Below, one piece after another: positions 37,798 to 48,144 of a stretch of DNA of 64,000 bases (within the stretch, counting starts at the first letter, position 1; each line of letters opens with the position of its first letter). Under the pieces are notes generated by a model. It was not told where the DNA came from and made no database searches. It worked only from the letters and a program-made list of their open reading frames with translations. The stretch is from GWF2-33-9 sp964500435 (GTDB lineage: Bacteria; Bacteroidota; Ignavibacteria; Kapaibacteriales; UBA2268): positions 10,133-74,132 of the forward strand of contig CAZCNL010000012.1 of assembly GCA_964500435.1 (NCBI GenBank), in the 5' to 3' direction. The position numbers and the translations under genes are program-made.

Positions 37798-39213
37798 TTA
37801 TGGTAGTAAACCACCATATTTAACATTCAAAATGTACTTAACGAGTTGGTCATTGTCCGTTGGAACTTTTGGATTAGCATTTGTTTCGCTTTGGCCATAA
37901 ATGAAACGTAAATTCAATCCGGCTTGAGGGTCAACTAATGAACCAGTACGGCGCATATCGTGATAGCATTGACCTTCCAAATATAGTTCTAAGAATTTTT
38001 GCTTCAAAACTTCAACTACTGTAGCAACTTTGTCGCTAGAACTAAAATCAGGTAACCCAGCATTTGCACGGATTATATTAACTAAGGACACAGCATTTGG
38101 TAAACTTCCTACTCTTGCTTCGCATTCGGCTTGAATAAGTACGTTTTCTTCATAACGAATTAATGGGAAGCTTTCAGCATAAGTTGAATATTTTTTCATT
38201 CTAACGCAGGTTGCAACATCTTGTTCTTTTGGGTCGATTGGAGTTAAATATAATGATGCTTTTGTTGCATGGGCTGCGAATCCATAATACTCACCATCGG
38301 CATTTGGAGTGAAATAATCAGTCATTCTTTTGTCGGTTGGTTCCATTTTGAACAAATCAATGTAGAATTTTTCAGGTCTGATAGGTTCAGCTTCATCTTG
38401 TACCCATTGTCCCCAAGAAGAATGCTCACCTGCCGCATCAGAAAAGAATGATTTAACAGAGCCGCTGGCATCAGCAATACCTAATTTGGATTCACTTAAT
38501 GCATTTGTGTAATCTCCAATGTGTAAATAATAACGTGCTTTAAGTGAATGTGCTGCAGCTATCCATTTTGCACCATTACCTTTAAAATTAAGGTCACGAG
38601 TCACAGCATCAGTTCCTGCATTAAAATGAGTTATTGCCTCGTCTAAAAGTTTTTGAACTTCTTGATATGCAACATTTTGTTCAACAAAATCAGGTGGGTT
38701 AGTTCCTTCAATTTTAATTGGGATGCTTCCCCAAGTTGCAGCAGCTTCACCAAGCAAAAATGCCTTATAAAATTTTGCTATACCAAGAATAGCATTTCCT
38801 CTTTTTTCATTAGTTCCAGTAAATACTTCAGGTGTATAGTTAATTATGTCGTTAGTAATTTTAACACCTCGATAAGTAATAACCCAATAATCATCTGTAG
38901 GACCATCTACATTCATAAAATATGAATTCCATTGAACAGGCTGTGGCCTTGCAATTCCTGGAGGAGCGCACATTTGCCAAGTCCAAATACTGAAAATTCT
39001 TGACCTGTCACGTGAATATGTTTCACCAACATTAACTTGCAATGCTACGAGAAGTGAATAAACTCCGTCAACTGATTTGACTTTTGATTCTGCTATGTTA
39101 TTTGGGTCAACGTTTACGCTTTTATCGATTTGGCAGGATGAAAATATGAATCCTGATAATAATACAAATACAAAAGCTATCTTAATTTTACTTAATAATT
39201 TATAATTTCTCAT
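37798..39213 (-). CDS. SusD/RagB family outer-membrane nutrient-binding lipoprotein
   Basis: The 471-aa protein has a lipoprotein signal (FIFSSCQ) and the SusD architecture. That comprises an N-terminal TPR-like helical region (GNAILGIAKFYKAFLLGEAAATWGSIPI pattern, broken here for length), a central variable binding part, and the C-terminal LIRYEENVLIQAECEAR and HDMRRTG motifs. SusD proteins cap the SusC channel and capture glycans or peptides. It is 12 bp downstream of its susC partner. No glycosidase or regulator gene is linked, so the substrate is unknown. Confidence 0.93.
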   Translation of the reverse strand: MRNYKLLSKIKIAFVFVLLSGFIFSSCQIDKSVNVDPNNIAESKVKSVDGVYSLLVALQVNVGETYSRDRSRIFSIWTWQMCAPPGIARPQPVQWNSYFMNVDGPTDDYWVITYRGVKITNDIINYTPEVFTGTNEKRGNAILGIAKFYKAFLLGEAAATWGSIPIKIEGTNPPDFVEQNVAYQEVQKLLDEAITHFNAGTDAVTRDLNFKGNGAKWIAAAHSLKARYYLHIGDYTNALSESKLGIADASGSVKSFFSDAAGEHSSWGQWVQDEAEPIRPEKFYIDLFKMEPTDKRMTDYFTPNADGEYYGFAAHATKASLYLTPIDPKEQDVATCVRMKKYSTYAESFPLIRYEENVLIQAECEARVGSLPNAVSLVNIIRANAGLPDFSSSDKVATVVEVLKQKFLELYLEGQCYHDMRRTGSLVDPQAGLNLRFIYGQSETNANPKVPTDNDQLVKYILNVKYGGLLP

Positions 39214-39225
39214 CTTAAACTCCTC

Positions 39226-42200
39226 TTAATAGTTGATTGATATACCAAAACGTAATGAAAATACTTGTGGCAATGTAAAGTAATCAATTCCACGTCCTTC
39301 TGCGAGAGAGAATGTGTTAACTTCTGGGTCGTAGCCTTTATAATTTGTAATTGTATAAACGTTACGTGCTGAAAGAGAGAATACTATTGAATTGATATTC
39401 CAATCTTGCAAACCATTCCATCTGTAGTCAAGTTTAATTTCTCTTAATTTGACAAAGGAACCATCTTCGAAGAATGGTTCGTTAATATTGAAGCCATTGT
39501 AATAAGACCAATATTTTTCTACTTTTGTTGCTTGCACTGGATTTGCAGGGTCAGAATAATCCATTACAGGATGTCCATTTTCAACCCAAGGATCATTTCT
39601 GTCTTTAGTGTCACCAGATACACCAAAATTATAAAGAGCTCCACGAGTTCCATTCCAAATATCAAAGCCAAATACGCCATCAAGTAAGAAACTAAATGTG
39701 AAGTTTTCGAGGAATGTGAAATCGTTTCTCCAGGAAATCATATAAGCAGGATTTGGATTGCCGATAAATAACAAATTCGGGTTTTGCCTTGGTGCTCCAA
39801 CATAATTTAAACCATAGTCATCACCAACCACTTCACCTGCATCAGCATCCCAATAGGAATAGCGAACATCTCCGTTTTTGTAGTTGTATGCTGCCATTTC
39901 TTTTGGATCTACATAATCTAAATCACCTGGTTTAGCGTTTGCAGCTTTTGTTGCGTCATAGCGCAACCAACCATATGTTTGGAAGACACCGAGTGGGCGA
40001 CCAACTGATGCAGAGTTAACTGCACCAACGAATCCACCAGTTAATGTATAAAAATCGGCTTTCAAACTTGTAACTAAGTTATATGAACGTGTATAATTAA
40101 TTGCTGTTACCCAGTTAAAATCTTTTGTATTTACTGGATTAGCAGTAATACCTAATTCTATACCTTCATTCCACATTGAACCACCATTAGCAAGCATATT
40201 GGTATATCCGGTTGATGGTGGAGCAGGAAGAGACATTATTAAATCAAATACATCTGAATGATAGAAAGTAAATTCAAATGATAATTTATTTTCCCAAAAT
40301 CCGATGTCAAAACCAATTTCACGTTCGATGGTTAATTCTGGGCTGATATCTGTTGCACCCGCAACTGAGCTACTGCGGATACCATTGAATCCACCTCTGT
40401 TAGAAATTGATGTTTCAACCCAAGGATCAAAGTTACCTTCAGTTATATAAACATTATTTGTTGCATATGCATATGGTAAGTCAGGAGAACCAGCTTCGCC
40501 ATATGCTGCACGGATACGGAAATTGTTAATAAGGCTTTTAGCACCTTCAAAGAATGGTTCATCAGAAAGAGTATAAGATAAACCGACTTTGGGATAAGTA
40601 TGGTATTGGTTTGATTCACCAAATGTTGAACTTCCATCACGACGAATACCGAGAGTTAAAGAGTATCTGTTTAAGTATGTAGTTGTAAGTTGACCAAATT
40701 GTCCTTGTATTTCTGATTTAGTTAATGAACTTGAAGCATCTTTGGAAGAGCCAGCAGTTATTTGGTCAAAGAAGGATAATGTGTTTGTTGAACTACCACC
40801 TAAAGTTGATCTATCGAACCAAATTGATTGAGTACCACCAACTAAACCAAAATTTAAATCGCCGTCCATTAATGATTGATTTAAGTTGAATGTTAAATCG
40901 AGGTTTTGTTGAAGATTTGATATTCTTGAATAGCTTATCGAACCTAATCTACTTGGGGATGATGCACTTTGAACAGCCAATCTTTGACCATAATTATATG
41001 AATAATAGTCTACTCCATAGCGAGCTGAAAAACTTAACCAATCTAATGGCATCCACTTCAATTCTGTACTATGTAATATTCTATCGATTTTTTGATTAAA
41101 TTTGTTGTTCTTTTGTGTCCAAATTGGGTTATCGTAAGAAGCAAAACGTCTTTGAGTTACACCATCATCTTCCAAATAAATTTTGTTATTAAATTCTGGT
41201 GGAGTTCTCAAAGAGCCTAACAAAATACCTGAAGTGTTTGAACCATCTTGAGGTAAATCATTATTTGTTGAAATATAGTTTGTATTACTTTGAAGATTTA
41301 ATTTTGGTAAAATTGATGCTCCAATATTAGCACGAACTGATGCTCTTGTAAGTTGGGAACCTTCGACATAACCTTGATTATCTAAATAAGTACCATTAAT
41401 AGAATAATCAAATTGAGGAACGCCACCACTGATAGTTAAAGAGTTTTCAGTTGAGTATGCAGTTCTGAAAACATCTTCTTGATGGTCATAAATTGGTGTT
41501 CCTGCAGGCAAAGGTGTAGTTGTCCAAGAATCAGATGAACCTGGAGTATAAGGTTTATATGGTTTGCGTTGACCGAATGTTGTTTGCAAATCAATTTTGC
41601 CACTCTTTTGATCCATTTGGAGAGAAGTAGTGTAAGATATACGAGCAGGTTTGTCTGAACCAGTATATTTTCCTTTTTTAGTTGTAATGATGATAACACC
41701 GTTTCCTGCTTTTGCACCATATAGAGCGGCAGCTGATGCACCTTTTAATATTTGAATTGATTCGATATCATCTGGGTTAATATCAGTTGCACGGTTCGAA
41801 AATTGAACTCTTCCGCTTGGATCATAAAGTGATGTGTTATCAATGATAATACCATCAACAACATAAAGAGGTTCGGACGAACCTTCGAATGTTTTACGAC
41901 CACGAAGTGTGATGTAAGTACCAGCACCAGGTTGACCAGAGTTACGTGTAACTTGAGCACCGAGAACACGACCGCTGATTGCATCGATTGCTGATGAAGA
42001 TACAACACTATTTACAGCTTCTGCACCAACCGAGGCAATTGTGTTACCCAGTTTGTTTTTATCAACTTCACCAGATAATCCGACAACAACAATTTCGTTT
42101 GTTTTAATCGAACCTTGGGAAAGTTTAAAGTTTGTAACAGTTGTCTCACCCTCTTTAATAGTAATTGAGCGGGTTACTGCATCGTAACCAACATATTTAA

Positions 42201-42480
42201 CTTCAAGAGTGTAGCGTCCGGCTGGGGCTTTAAATTTGAAGTTACCGTCTTTGTCAGTTACGCCGCCAATACGTAAGTCTGGAATTGATACTGATGCGCC
42301 AACCAATGGTTTGCCGCTTTCTTGGTCTGTAACCTTTCCTGAAACAAAGGTTCCACTTTGTGCAAGCAATTGTAATCCGCTTAGCATAAATGCAATAAGG
42401 ATTACTGCCACTGAACTGCTAATGCTAATTGTCTTCGATACAAACGAAGACTTCGAGTAATTGGTAGAGTTACTTGCCAT
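39226..42480 (-). CDS. SusC/RagA family TonB-dependent receptor
   Basis: The 1084-aa protein has an N-terminal membrane or signal segment ending near residue 41 (GLQLLAQ). A carboxypeptidase-like regulatory domain follows (VSGKVTDQESGKPLVGASVS, 47-66), then the plug (NEIVVVGLSG, then PLYVVDGIII) and a large beta-barrel. SusC receptors import large solutes across the outer membrane with TonB energy. The gene precedes susD. It has long untranslated AT-rich sequence upstream (42481-42996), which probably holds its promoter. Compared with its neighbours it uses more C- and G-ending codons, as highly expressed genes often do. Confidence 0.95.
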   Translation of the reverse strand: MASNSTNYSKSSFVSKTISISSSVAVILIAFMLSGLQLLAQSGTFVSGKVTDQESGKPLVGASVSIPDLRIGGVTDKDGNFKFKAPAGRYTLEVKYVGYDAVTRSITIKEGETTVTNFKLSQGSIKTNEIVVVGLSGEVDKNKLGNTIASVGAEAVNSVVSSSAIDAISGRVLGAQVTRNSGQPGAGTYITLRGRKTFEGSSEPLYVVDGIIIDNTSLYDPSGRVQFSNRATDINPDDIESIQILKGASAAALYGAKAGNGVIIITTKKGKYTGSDKPARISYTTSLQMDQKSGKIDLQTTFGQRKPYKPYTPGSSDSWTTTPLPAGTPIYDHQEDVFRTAYSTENSLTISGGVPQFDYSINGTYLDNQGYVEGSQLTRASVRANIGASILPKLNLQSNTNYISTNNDLPQDGSNTSGILLGSLRTPPEFNNKIYLEDDGVTQRRFASYDNPIWTQKNNKFNQKIDRILHSTELKWMPLDWLSFSARYGVDYYSYNYGQRLAVQSASSPSRLGSISYSRISNLQQNLDLTFNLNQSLMDGDLNFGLVGGTQSIWFDRSTLGGSSTNTLSFFDQITAGSSKDASSSLTKSEIQGQFGQLTTTYLNRYSLTLGIRRDGSSTFGESNQYHTYPKVGLSYTLSDEPFFEGAKSLINNFRIRAAYGEAGSPDLPYAYATNNVYITEGNFDPWVETSISNRGGFNGIRSSSVAGATDISPELTIEREIGFDIGFWENKLSFEFTFYHSDVFDLIMSLPAPPSTGYTNMLANGGSMWNEGIELGITANPVNTKDFNWVTAINYTRSYNLVTSLKADFYTLTGGFVGAVNSASVGRPLGVFQTYGWLRYDATKAANAKPGDLDYVDPKEMAAYNYKNGDVRYSYWDADAGEVVGDDYGLNYVGAPRQNPNLLFIGNPNPAYMISWRNDFTFLENFTFSFLLDGVFGFDIWNGTRGALYNFGVSGDTKDRNDPWVENGHPVMDYSDPANPVQATKVEKYWSYYNGFNINEPFFEDGSFVKLREIKLDYRWNGLQDWNINSIVFSLSARNVYTITNYKGYDPEVNTFSLAEGRGIDYFTLPQVFSLRFGISINY

Positions 42481-42996
42481 AACAAGTCCTGTGTTTGTTA
42501 ATAAAAAATGTTATTTAATTGAGAACGTTGATAAATTAATATATTTCTTTCAATTTCTGTTTTCTAATGTACATCTTAACACAAAATTCACATTTATTTT
42601 TTGGGCATATTTCCAAAAAATTAAATTACAAAAAAAAAATCAAAAAGTCAAGTGTTTTTTTTCAAACATTTTGTTTTTACAAGTTAATTCGAAGTTATTA
42701 TTATTAATTTTATCTTATATTATGACATTGTTAATTATATAATTTTAAATTGAATTTCGTTCATTTTTTTTTCTTCTTTTTTTAATATTAAAAATATTTC
42801 ATAATTTATTTGCAGTTAACTTAATAAATTATTATTATTTCAATGTTTACTACATTTATGTAGCACTTTTAACTACTTTTTTAAAAAATGAATTAATGTT
42901 CAACTTTTTAAATTAAGTTCTTTTGACTTTTAAAACATTTTTTTTATTTTTTGTGATAAATTTTTCTTAAATTGAAATTAAAATATTTGAAATTTT
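42481..42996. other. AT-rich divergent intergenic region
   Basis: The 516 bp separate susC (minus) and the SDR gene (plus), so both promoters should lie here. I see long A and T tracts and a TTAAATTGAAA element near 42968-42978, which also occurs upstream of the CBS gene (about 32243) and the GDPD gene (about 58313). I see no exact TAnnTTTG element, gene or RNA. Confidence 0.45.
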
Positions 42997-43698
42997 ATGA
43001 AAAAAATATTTATCTCGGGAATTTCGAAAGGTATCGGGGCAGAAACTGCAAAAAAATTACAGAAAAAGTATGAAGTATATGGCTCCACTTCAAATTTACA
43101 GAAATATCTTAAAAATATGGATAAATCATCACTTCCCGTAAATAATATTGTCGAAATAAATTTCAATACAACTTTGAAACTCGAAGAAATTAATTTGAAA
43201 TTAAATAAATTGCCTCCTGATATAAATGTATTAATTAATAATGCTGGAATAGCACATTTCTCGCCCTTTTTGGAAAGTTCATTAGCTGAAATGAAAGAAC
43301 AAATGAGTATAAATTTTTATTCAGCCTTTTTATTGACAAAACAATTTCTTCCATCAATGGTGCTTCAAAATAATGGGCTGATCATCAATATTCTTTCTGT
43401 TGCAGCCTTGAAAGCATTTGAATTTGCATCACTGTATTCTGCAACAAAATCCGCAATGGCGAGTCTTTTTGATTCTATTCGTGAGGAAGTGCGAGATAAT
43501 AATATTAAAATCACAAATATCTATTTAGGTGCTACGAATACAGGGCTTTGGGATGAAAAATCACGCATAGAATTTGGCAAGCAAATGATTAAGCCCGCAC
43601 AAGTTGCCAAAGTAATTGATTCAGTAATTACGTTAAGTAAAGAAAAAGAAATGATGCTCGAAGAAATTATAATTAGACCGCAATATGGCGATTTATAA
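42997..43698 (+). CDS. Short-chain dehydrogenase/reductase
   Basis: The 233-aa protein has the SDR cofactor motif GISKGIGAET (about 7-16), the NNAGIAHF motif (about 83-90) and the active-site YSATKSA (Tyr about 148, Lys about 152) with an upstream serine (LSVAALKA region). The substrate and NAD/NADP preference are not evident. It is monocistronic, convergent with the ABC ATPase gene, with a hairpin in between. Confidence 0.9.
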   Translation: MKKIFISGISKGIGAETAKKLQKKYEVYGSTSNLQKYLKNMDKSSLPVNNIVEINFNTTLKLEEINLKLNKLPPDINVLINNAGIAHFSPFLESSLAEMKEQMSINFYSAFLLTKQFLPSMVLQNNGLIINILSVAALKAFEFASLYSATKSAMASLFDSIREEVRDNNIKITNIYLGATNTGLWDEKSRIEFGKQMIKPAQVAKVIDSVITLSKEKEMMLEEIIIRPQYGDL

Positions 43699-43710
43699 AT
43701 GCATTACCAA

Positions 43711-43743
43711 AAGTAAGTTAAGTTTAACATCCATAACTTACTT
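43711..43743. terminator. Hairpin between convergent SDR and LolD-like genes
   Basis: A 10-bp perfect inverted repeat (AAGTAAGTTA / TAACTTACTT) with a 13-base loop lies between two convergent stop codons. The T-run is weak, so it is a probable rather than clear terminator. Confidence 0.55.
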
Positions 43744-43758
43744 CTTGAATTTTATGAT

Positions 43759-44445
43759 TTAATTGTGAACGAGCTTTCCATTTTGAATATAAAATTGTTT
43801 CGATGCTCTTTGAGCGATTTCTGAACTGTGAGTTGCAATAATAAAAGTTGTGTTGAATTCTTTAATTAAGCTTTCGATTAATTCTAAAAATTTAGCAGAA
43901 TTAGTATTGTCCAAATTGCCCGTTGGTTCATCGGCGAGAATAATTTCGGGATTGTTAATTAAGGCACGAGAAATTGCAACTCTTTGTTGTTCCCCTCCGG
44001 ACATATTTTGAGGCTTGTTGTTTGCTTTATCAATAATACCTGTTTTTTCGAGCAATTTGCTTGCTTTGCTATAAGCTTCTTGTTTTGGAATATTTGCAAT
44101 CAATGCTGGCAAGGCAACATTTTCAAGTGCCGTAAATTCTGGTAATAAATGATGAAATTGAAAAACGAACCCAAAAAAGAAATTTCTATATTTGGTTAAA
44201 ACAGCATCGGGCAAATCATAAATAGAGGTTAATTCTTTATTGTTGGAAATAAAAACGGAACCCGAGTCAGGTTTATCCAGACCGCCAAGGCAATGCAATA
44301 ATGTGCTTTTTCCCGAACCAGATGCACCTTGAATAGAAATAAAATCACCTTTTTCTACTTCGATTGATAAACCTTTCAAAACTTCTGTTTTCTCGCCTGT
44401 TTTAGTCAAATATGATTTAAAAATATTGTCAGCCCGCAAAATCAT
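43759..44445 (-). CDS. lolD: LolD-like ABC transporter ATP-binding protein
   Basis: The 228-aa ATPase has Walker A (GASGSGKST), Q-loop FQFHHLLPEFTALENV, signature MSGGEQQRVAISRAL, Walker B (IILADEPTGNLD) and an H-loop (ATHSSE). The HHLLPEF wording and the Gly-rich LHCLGGLDKPDSG segment fit LolD/MacB-type exporters, of which LolD releases lipoproteins from the inner membrane. The membrane partner (lolC/E) is not adjacent. It starts 2 bp after the upstream methyltransferase gene. Confidence 0.85.
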   Translation of the reverse strand: MILRADNIFKSYLTKTGEKTEVLKGLSIEVEKGDFISIQGASGSGKSTLLHCLGGLDKPDSGSVFISNNKELTSIYDLPDAVLTKYRNFFFGFVFQFHHLLPEFTALENVALPALIANIPKQEAYSKASKLLEKTGIIDKANNKPQNMSGGEQQRVAISRALINNPEIILADEPTGNLDNTNSAKFLELIESLIKEFNTTFIIATHSSEIAQRASKQFYIQNGKLVHN

Positions 44446-44447
44446 TA

Positions 44448-44990
44448 TTATTTACTTAGTTTATATAAAACAAGATTTGTCATATTAATTATTTCGAAAT
44501 TATTAAAAGAGGATTTAAATGCTAATTCCTTGATAAAATTAGTAGGCAATCTATGGTCAATAGGAGGACCAAATGGCTCTTCTTGAAATTTCCATTCCAA
44601 TATAAAAGTGTTATATTTACTTACTCGAGCAGCTTCACTAAGTGCTTTTTCATAATTGTCTACTTCGTGAAAAACTAAACCAAAAAAAGTAGCATCAAAC
44701 TTTTGAGAAGCAAAAGGAAGTTCTTCGGCAACTGCTTTTATAAAAACTCCGTTTGGAACATATTTTTTTGCAAGTTCTAAGTATTCTTCATTTAAATCAA
44801 TACCATGAACTTTTATTTTATTTTTACTAAATTCTTCGGCAAAAAGACCAGTGCCTGTTCCAATATCTAAAAGTGATTTTATATTTCCGGATTTTAAACA
44901 ATTTTCAACAACAGCCGCAACTTCGAGTCTGCTCACTCTTTCTGGGGAACGCAATTTATCTGGGGTTTGATTAAAAGTTTTTTCGTTCAT
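44448..44990 (-). CDS. Class I SAM-dependent methyltransferase
   Basis: The 180-aa protein has the SAM loop LLDIGTGTGLFAEEF (about 40-54), an acidic residue at the end of strand 2 (IDLNEEYLEL) and the FDATFFGLVFHEV post-motif region of UbiE-like enzymes. Its substrate is unknown. It is coupled to the LolD-like gene, with 2 bp between them. Confidence 0.85.
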   Translation of the reverse strand: MNEKTFNQTPDKLRSPERVSRLEVAAVVENCLKSGNIKSLLDIGTGTGLFAEEFSKNKIKVHGIDLNEEYLELAKKYVPNGVFIKAVAEELPFASQKFDATFFGLVFHEVDNYEKALSEAARVSKYNTFILEWKFQEEPFGPPIDHRLPTNFIKELAFKSSFNNFEIINMTNLVLYKLSK

Positions 44991-45132
44991 AAAATTTTGT
45001 TTATGATTTAGGCGTTTTTTAACATTTTATATTGTTTTTTTTAATTTCAGGGTCTTGGAAAAAAATTGGAGAAAAAAAATGGCTTATATCACAAAAACTA
45101 TAACATTCGAATAAATTGGATTATTAATTCTA

Positions 45133-45942
45133 TTACAGTCCACGCTCTTTTGCCTCATCCCAAAATTTATCCATCTCTTCAAGCGACATTTCTCGTAGTT
45201 CTTTGTTGTTTTCTTTTGCACGTTTTTCAATATGTTGGAAGCGTTGAGTAAATTTCATATTAGTAAGTTGCAAAGCCTCTTCTGGAATGATATCTTCGTA
45301 GCGAGCGGCATTAACAAGTGAAAAGAGGAAATCGCCAAATTCTTCTTTGATTCTTTGTTTATCGCCTTTTTTAATTTCATATTTTAGTTCAGCAAATTCT
45401 TCTTCAACTTTTTCCCACATATCTTCTTTTTTATTCCAATCGAATCCAATTCGAGAAGCTTTATGTTGTATTCTTTCGGCACGTAATAGAGCAGGTAAAT
45501 TATTTGGCACACCATCAAGGGTACTTCCATCACCATTTTTTTCTTGTTTTTTGATGGTTTCCCAATTTTGTAAAACTTCTTCTTGGCTGCTAACTTGGGT
45601 TTCACCAAAGACGTGAGGATGTCGCCGTATCATTTTGCTATGAATTTTCTTTATAACTGTTTTTAAATCGAATGCCCCACGTTCTTCTGCAATAATTGAG
45701 TGCATTAAAATATGCAACAAAACATCTCCTAACTCTCCGGCAAAATCGTCGTCATCTTTTTTATAAATTGCATCAACAACTTCGTATGCTTCTTCTATAG
45801 TAAGTTGTGCGATGCTTTCATTTGTTTGTTCTTTATCCCAAGGGCATTCTCTTCGCAAAATTTTCACTAAATCATAAAATGATTCAAACAAATCAAGAAT
45901 ATTCTCAGGGTCTTTTGGAACGGGTATTTTTGGATTATTCAT
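45133..45942 (-). CDS. mazG: Nucleoside triphosphate pyrophosphohydrolase MazG
   Basis: MazG hydrolyses (d)NTPs to monophosphates and can lower ppGpp. At 269 aa it has two MazG units: the first contains CPWDKEQT, TIEEAYEVVDAI and GELGDVLLH; the second contains EEFAELKYEI and EEFGDFLFSLVNAARY. The full-length double-domain form and the RRHPHVFGE motif identify it. It stands alone upstream of the methyltransferase and LolD-like genes, separated by 142 bp. Confidence 0.95.
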   Translation of the reverse strand: MNNPKIPVPKDPENILDLFESFYDLVKILRRECPWDKEQTNESIAQLTIEEAYEVVDAIYKKDDDDFAGELGDVLLHILMHSIIAEERGAFDLKTVIKKIHSKMIRRHPHVFGETQVSSQEEVLQNWETIKKQEKNGDGSTLDGVPNNLPALLRAERIQHKASRIGFDWNKKEDMWEKVEEEFAELKYEIKKGDKQRIKEEFGDFLFSLVNAARYEDIIPEEALQLTNMKFTQRFQHIEKRAKENNKELREMSLEEMDKFWDEAKERGL

Positions 45943-46036
45943 ATTTTTAATTTTTGAAAATTTGTATAAATATTTACGATTTGATAGATTATTTATTTCG
46001 TTTTTTTTATTAATTTAAGTTATTAAAGAATATGCT

Positions 46037-47482
46037 ATGACAGAAAAACATAATCCAAAATTAAAATCAGAGTTGGGGCTTTTTACAACTGTTGCAATCG
46101 TCGTTGGTGCTGTAATAGGCTCAGGTATTTTCAAAAAACCTGCTATAATGGCAAGTCAAGTTGGATCAACAAAATTGTTGCTTGCTATTTGGGTTGTTGC
46201 TGGATTAATAACATTGTTCGGAGCATTAACAAACTCAGAGGTTGCAGGTTTAATATCAGAAACAGGTGGGCAATATATATTTTTTCAAAAAATGTACGGT
46301 GAGTTTGTGGCATTTCTCTACGGGTGGGCAATATTCATTGTAATTCAAACAGGTTCGATAGCATCAATTACTTATGTCTTTGCTGAGTATACTCAATATT
46401 TTGTGCATTTACCTCGCTTACCTGTCGAAATTGAAAATTCTTTTATTATTCATATTCCTTACATTGGAAATATACTTCCACTTGAAAATTTAGGTGTTAA
46501 GGCATTGACCATAATTATTGTTATGCTTTTAACTCTTATAAATTATTATGGCGTTCGCTTTGGAGGAACGATTTCTTCGTTTTTTTCATCCTCGAAAGTT
46601 TTAATTATTTTGTTTTTTGTTTTGGTAGCTCTGATTTTCACAAATGGGAGTGTATCTAATTTTTCGTCAGTTTTACCAGTATCAGAGATGGGAAATAGCA
46701 ATATATTTTTGGGAATTGTTGCGGCAATGTCAGGTGCATTTTGGGCTTATGACGGATGGAATAATGTTACATATCTAGCAGGTGAAATAAAGGAACCACA
46801 AGTCAATATTCCGAAGGGGTTGTTTTTAGGGACTGTAATAGTAATAATTGTTTATTTATTAATCAACATTGCATATATATATGTTTTGCCAATAAATGAG
46901 ATGGCAAAATCAACACTGGTGGCAGCCGACGCTGCAACAAGAGTTTTGGGGAGCATTGGTGGTGGGTTTGTTGCTGCTGCTGTAATGATTTCGACATTTG
47001 GAACATCAAATGGGACAATAATGGCAAGTGCTCGTGTTTATTACGCTATGTCTAACAGAGGAATGTTTTTCAAATCAATTGGAAAAAGCCATATTAAGTA
47101 TTTAACACCAGCAAACGCATTATGGTTGCAAGCCGTATGGACAGCAATATTAGTGCTTAGTGGGACATTTGATATATTAACTGATATGTTGATTTTTGTA
47201 AGTTGGATATTTTATTTGTTAGGTGCTGCTGGAATATTTATATTACGTAAAAAAATGCCTAATGCACATCGTCCATATCGAGTATTTGGTTATCCTTATA
47301 TACCCATAATATTTATAATTTTTGCATTTTTTTTCGTAGTTTTTACAATATATAGCGATTTAATTGGTTATATAGAAGGGAGGTATCGCATCATTAATTC
47401 TCTCTTTGGTTTAATGTTATTATCAACAGGTATACCTTTCTATTTTATATTTAAAAAGTATTTTAAAACAAAATTGGAGTAA
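46037..47482 (+). CDS. APC-family amino acid permease
   Basis: The 481-aa protein has about 12 transmembrane segments. The APC signature in TM1 is GAVIGSGIFKKP, followed by the TM2 region with SEVAGLISETGGQY and the DGWNNVTYLAGEIKEP loop, typical of LAT/YkfD-like exchangers. It probably moves amino acids across the inner membrane; the substrate is not predictable. The Sua5-like gene follows after 2 bp. Confidence 0.9.
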   Translation: MTEKHNPKLKSELGLFTTVAIVVGAVIGSGIFKKPAIMASQVGSTKLLLAIWVVAGLITLFGALTNSEVAGLISETGGQYIFFQKMYGEFVAFLYGWAIFIVIQTGSIASITYVFAEYTQYFVHLPRLPVEIENSFIIHIPYIGNILPLENLGVKALTIIIVMLLTLINYYGVRFGGTISSFFSSSKVLIILFFVLVALIFTNGSVSNFSSVLPVSEMGNSNIFLGIVAAMSGAFWAYDGWNNVTYLAGEIKEPQVNIPKGLFLGTVIVIIVYLLINIAYIYVLPINEMAKSTLVAADAATRVLGSIGGGFVAAAVMISTFGTSNGTIMASARVYYAMSNRGMFFKSIGKSHIKYLTPANALWLQAVWTAILVLSGTFDILTDMLIFVSWIFYLLGAAGIFILRKKMPNAHRPYRVFGYPYIPIIFIIFAFFFVVFTIYSDLIGYIEGRYRIINSLFGLMLLSTGIPFYFIFKKYFKTKLE

Positions 47483-47484
47483 TT

Positions 47485-48123
47485 ATGGGAGCAGAAATTT
47501 TAACAATCCACCACCAAACCCCAGAAGTCCGCAAAATACAGAAAGTATCGGATATGCTTAATGATGGAGCCGTTATAATTTATCCAACAGACACGGGTTA
47601 TACTTTGGGTTGTAAACTATCCAATAAAAATGGCATCGAACGAATTCGACAATTACGCAATATTGATTCTGGGAAGGCACTGACATTTTTGTGCGATTCT
47701 CTCAATCGCTTGTCTGATTTTGCAAAAGTGTCAGATAAAGCATACAAAACTATGCGAGGTCTAATACCCGGTCCCTACACATTCATTTTACCTGCTTCTA
47801 AACTCGTACCATATTTTGCACAAGATTCCAAGCGGAAAACTGCTGGTATCAGAGTGCCTAACCATTTGCTTTCAATTGCTTTATTGAAAGCATTAGGAGA
47901 CCCGATTATATCAATTTCTGCGAAAATTCCAGATGAAGAAAATGCTTCTTATGATGAAATTATTGATTATTATTCGAAACAAGTTGATATAGCAGTAAAA
48001 CTGGAGGAACCAAATTTTGTTGGTCAATCCACAATAATTGATATGACTGATGATGAATTTTTCATTGCTCGTGAAGGAGCAGGAATGGATAAACTTCAAA
48101 ACTTTGTCTTTTTAAGTGAATAG
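47485..48123 (+). CDS. Sua5/YciO/YrdC family protein
   Basis: The 212-aa protein has the YrdC fold. Motifs are IIYPTDTGYTLGC (about 31-43), KALTFLC, PGPYTFILPAS and the IRVPNH motif, with ISISAK before the C-terminal part. Family members make threonylcarbamoyl-AMP for tRNA t6A37. The YciO subgroup, which the PTDTGYTLGC wording and length resemble, has a less certain role. A strong terminator follows. Confidence 0.88.
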   Translation: MGAEILTIHHQTPEVRKIQKVSDMLNDGAVIIYPTDTGYTLGCKLSNKNGIERIRQLRNIDSGKALTFLCDSLNRLSDFAKVSDKAYKTMRGLIPGPYTFILPASKLVPYFAQDSKRKTAGIRVPNHLLSIALLKALGDPIISISAKIPDEENASYDEIIDYYSKQVDIAVKLEEPNFVGQSTIIDMTDDEFFIAREGAGMDKLQNFVFLSE

Positions 48124-48144
48124 ACTTTTTGACAGCTAAAACCT

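Noticed and set aside
42461..42742. 93-aa plus-strand frame in the susC upstream region
   Set aside because: Begins inside susC, Leu/Phe/Lys-rich translation of AT tracts, no ribosome-binding site.
45066..45251. 61-aa plus-strand frame between the methyltransferase and mazG
   Set aside because: Mostly antisense to the mazG end and not protein-like.
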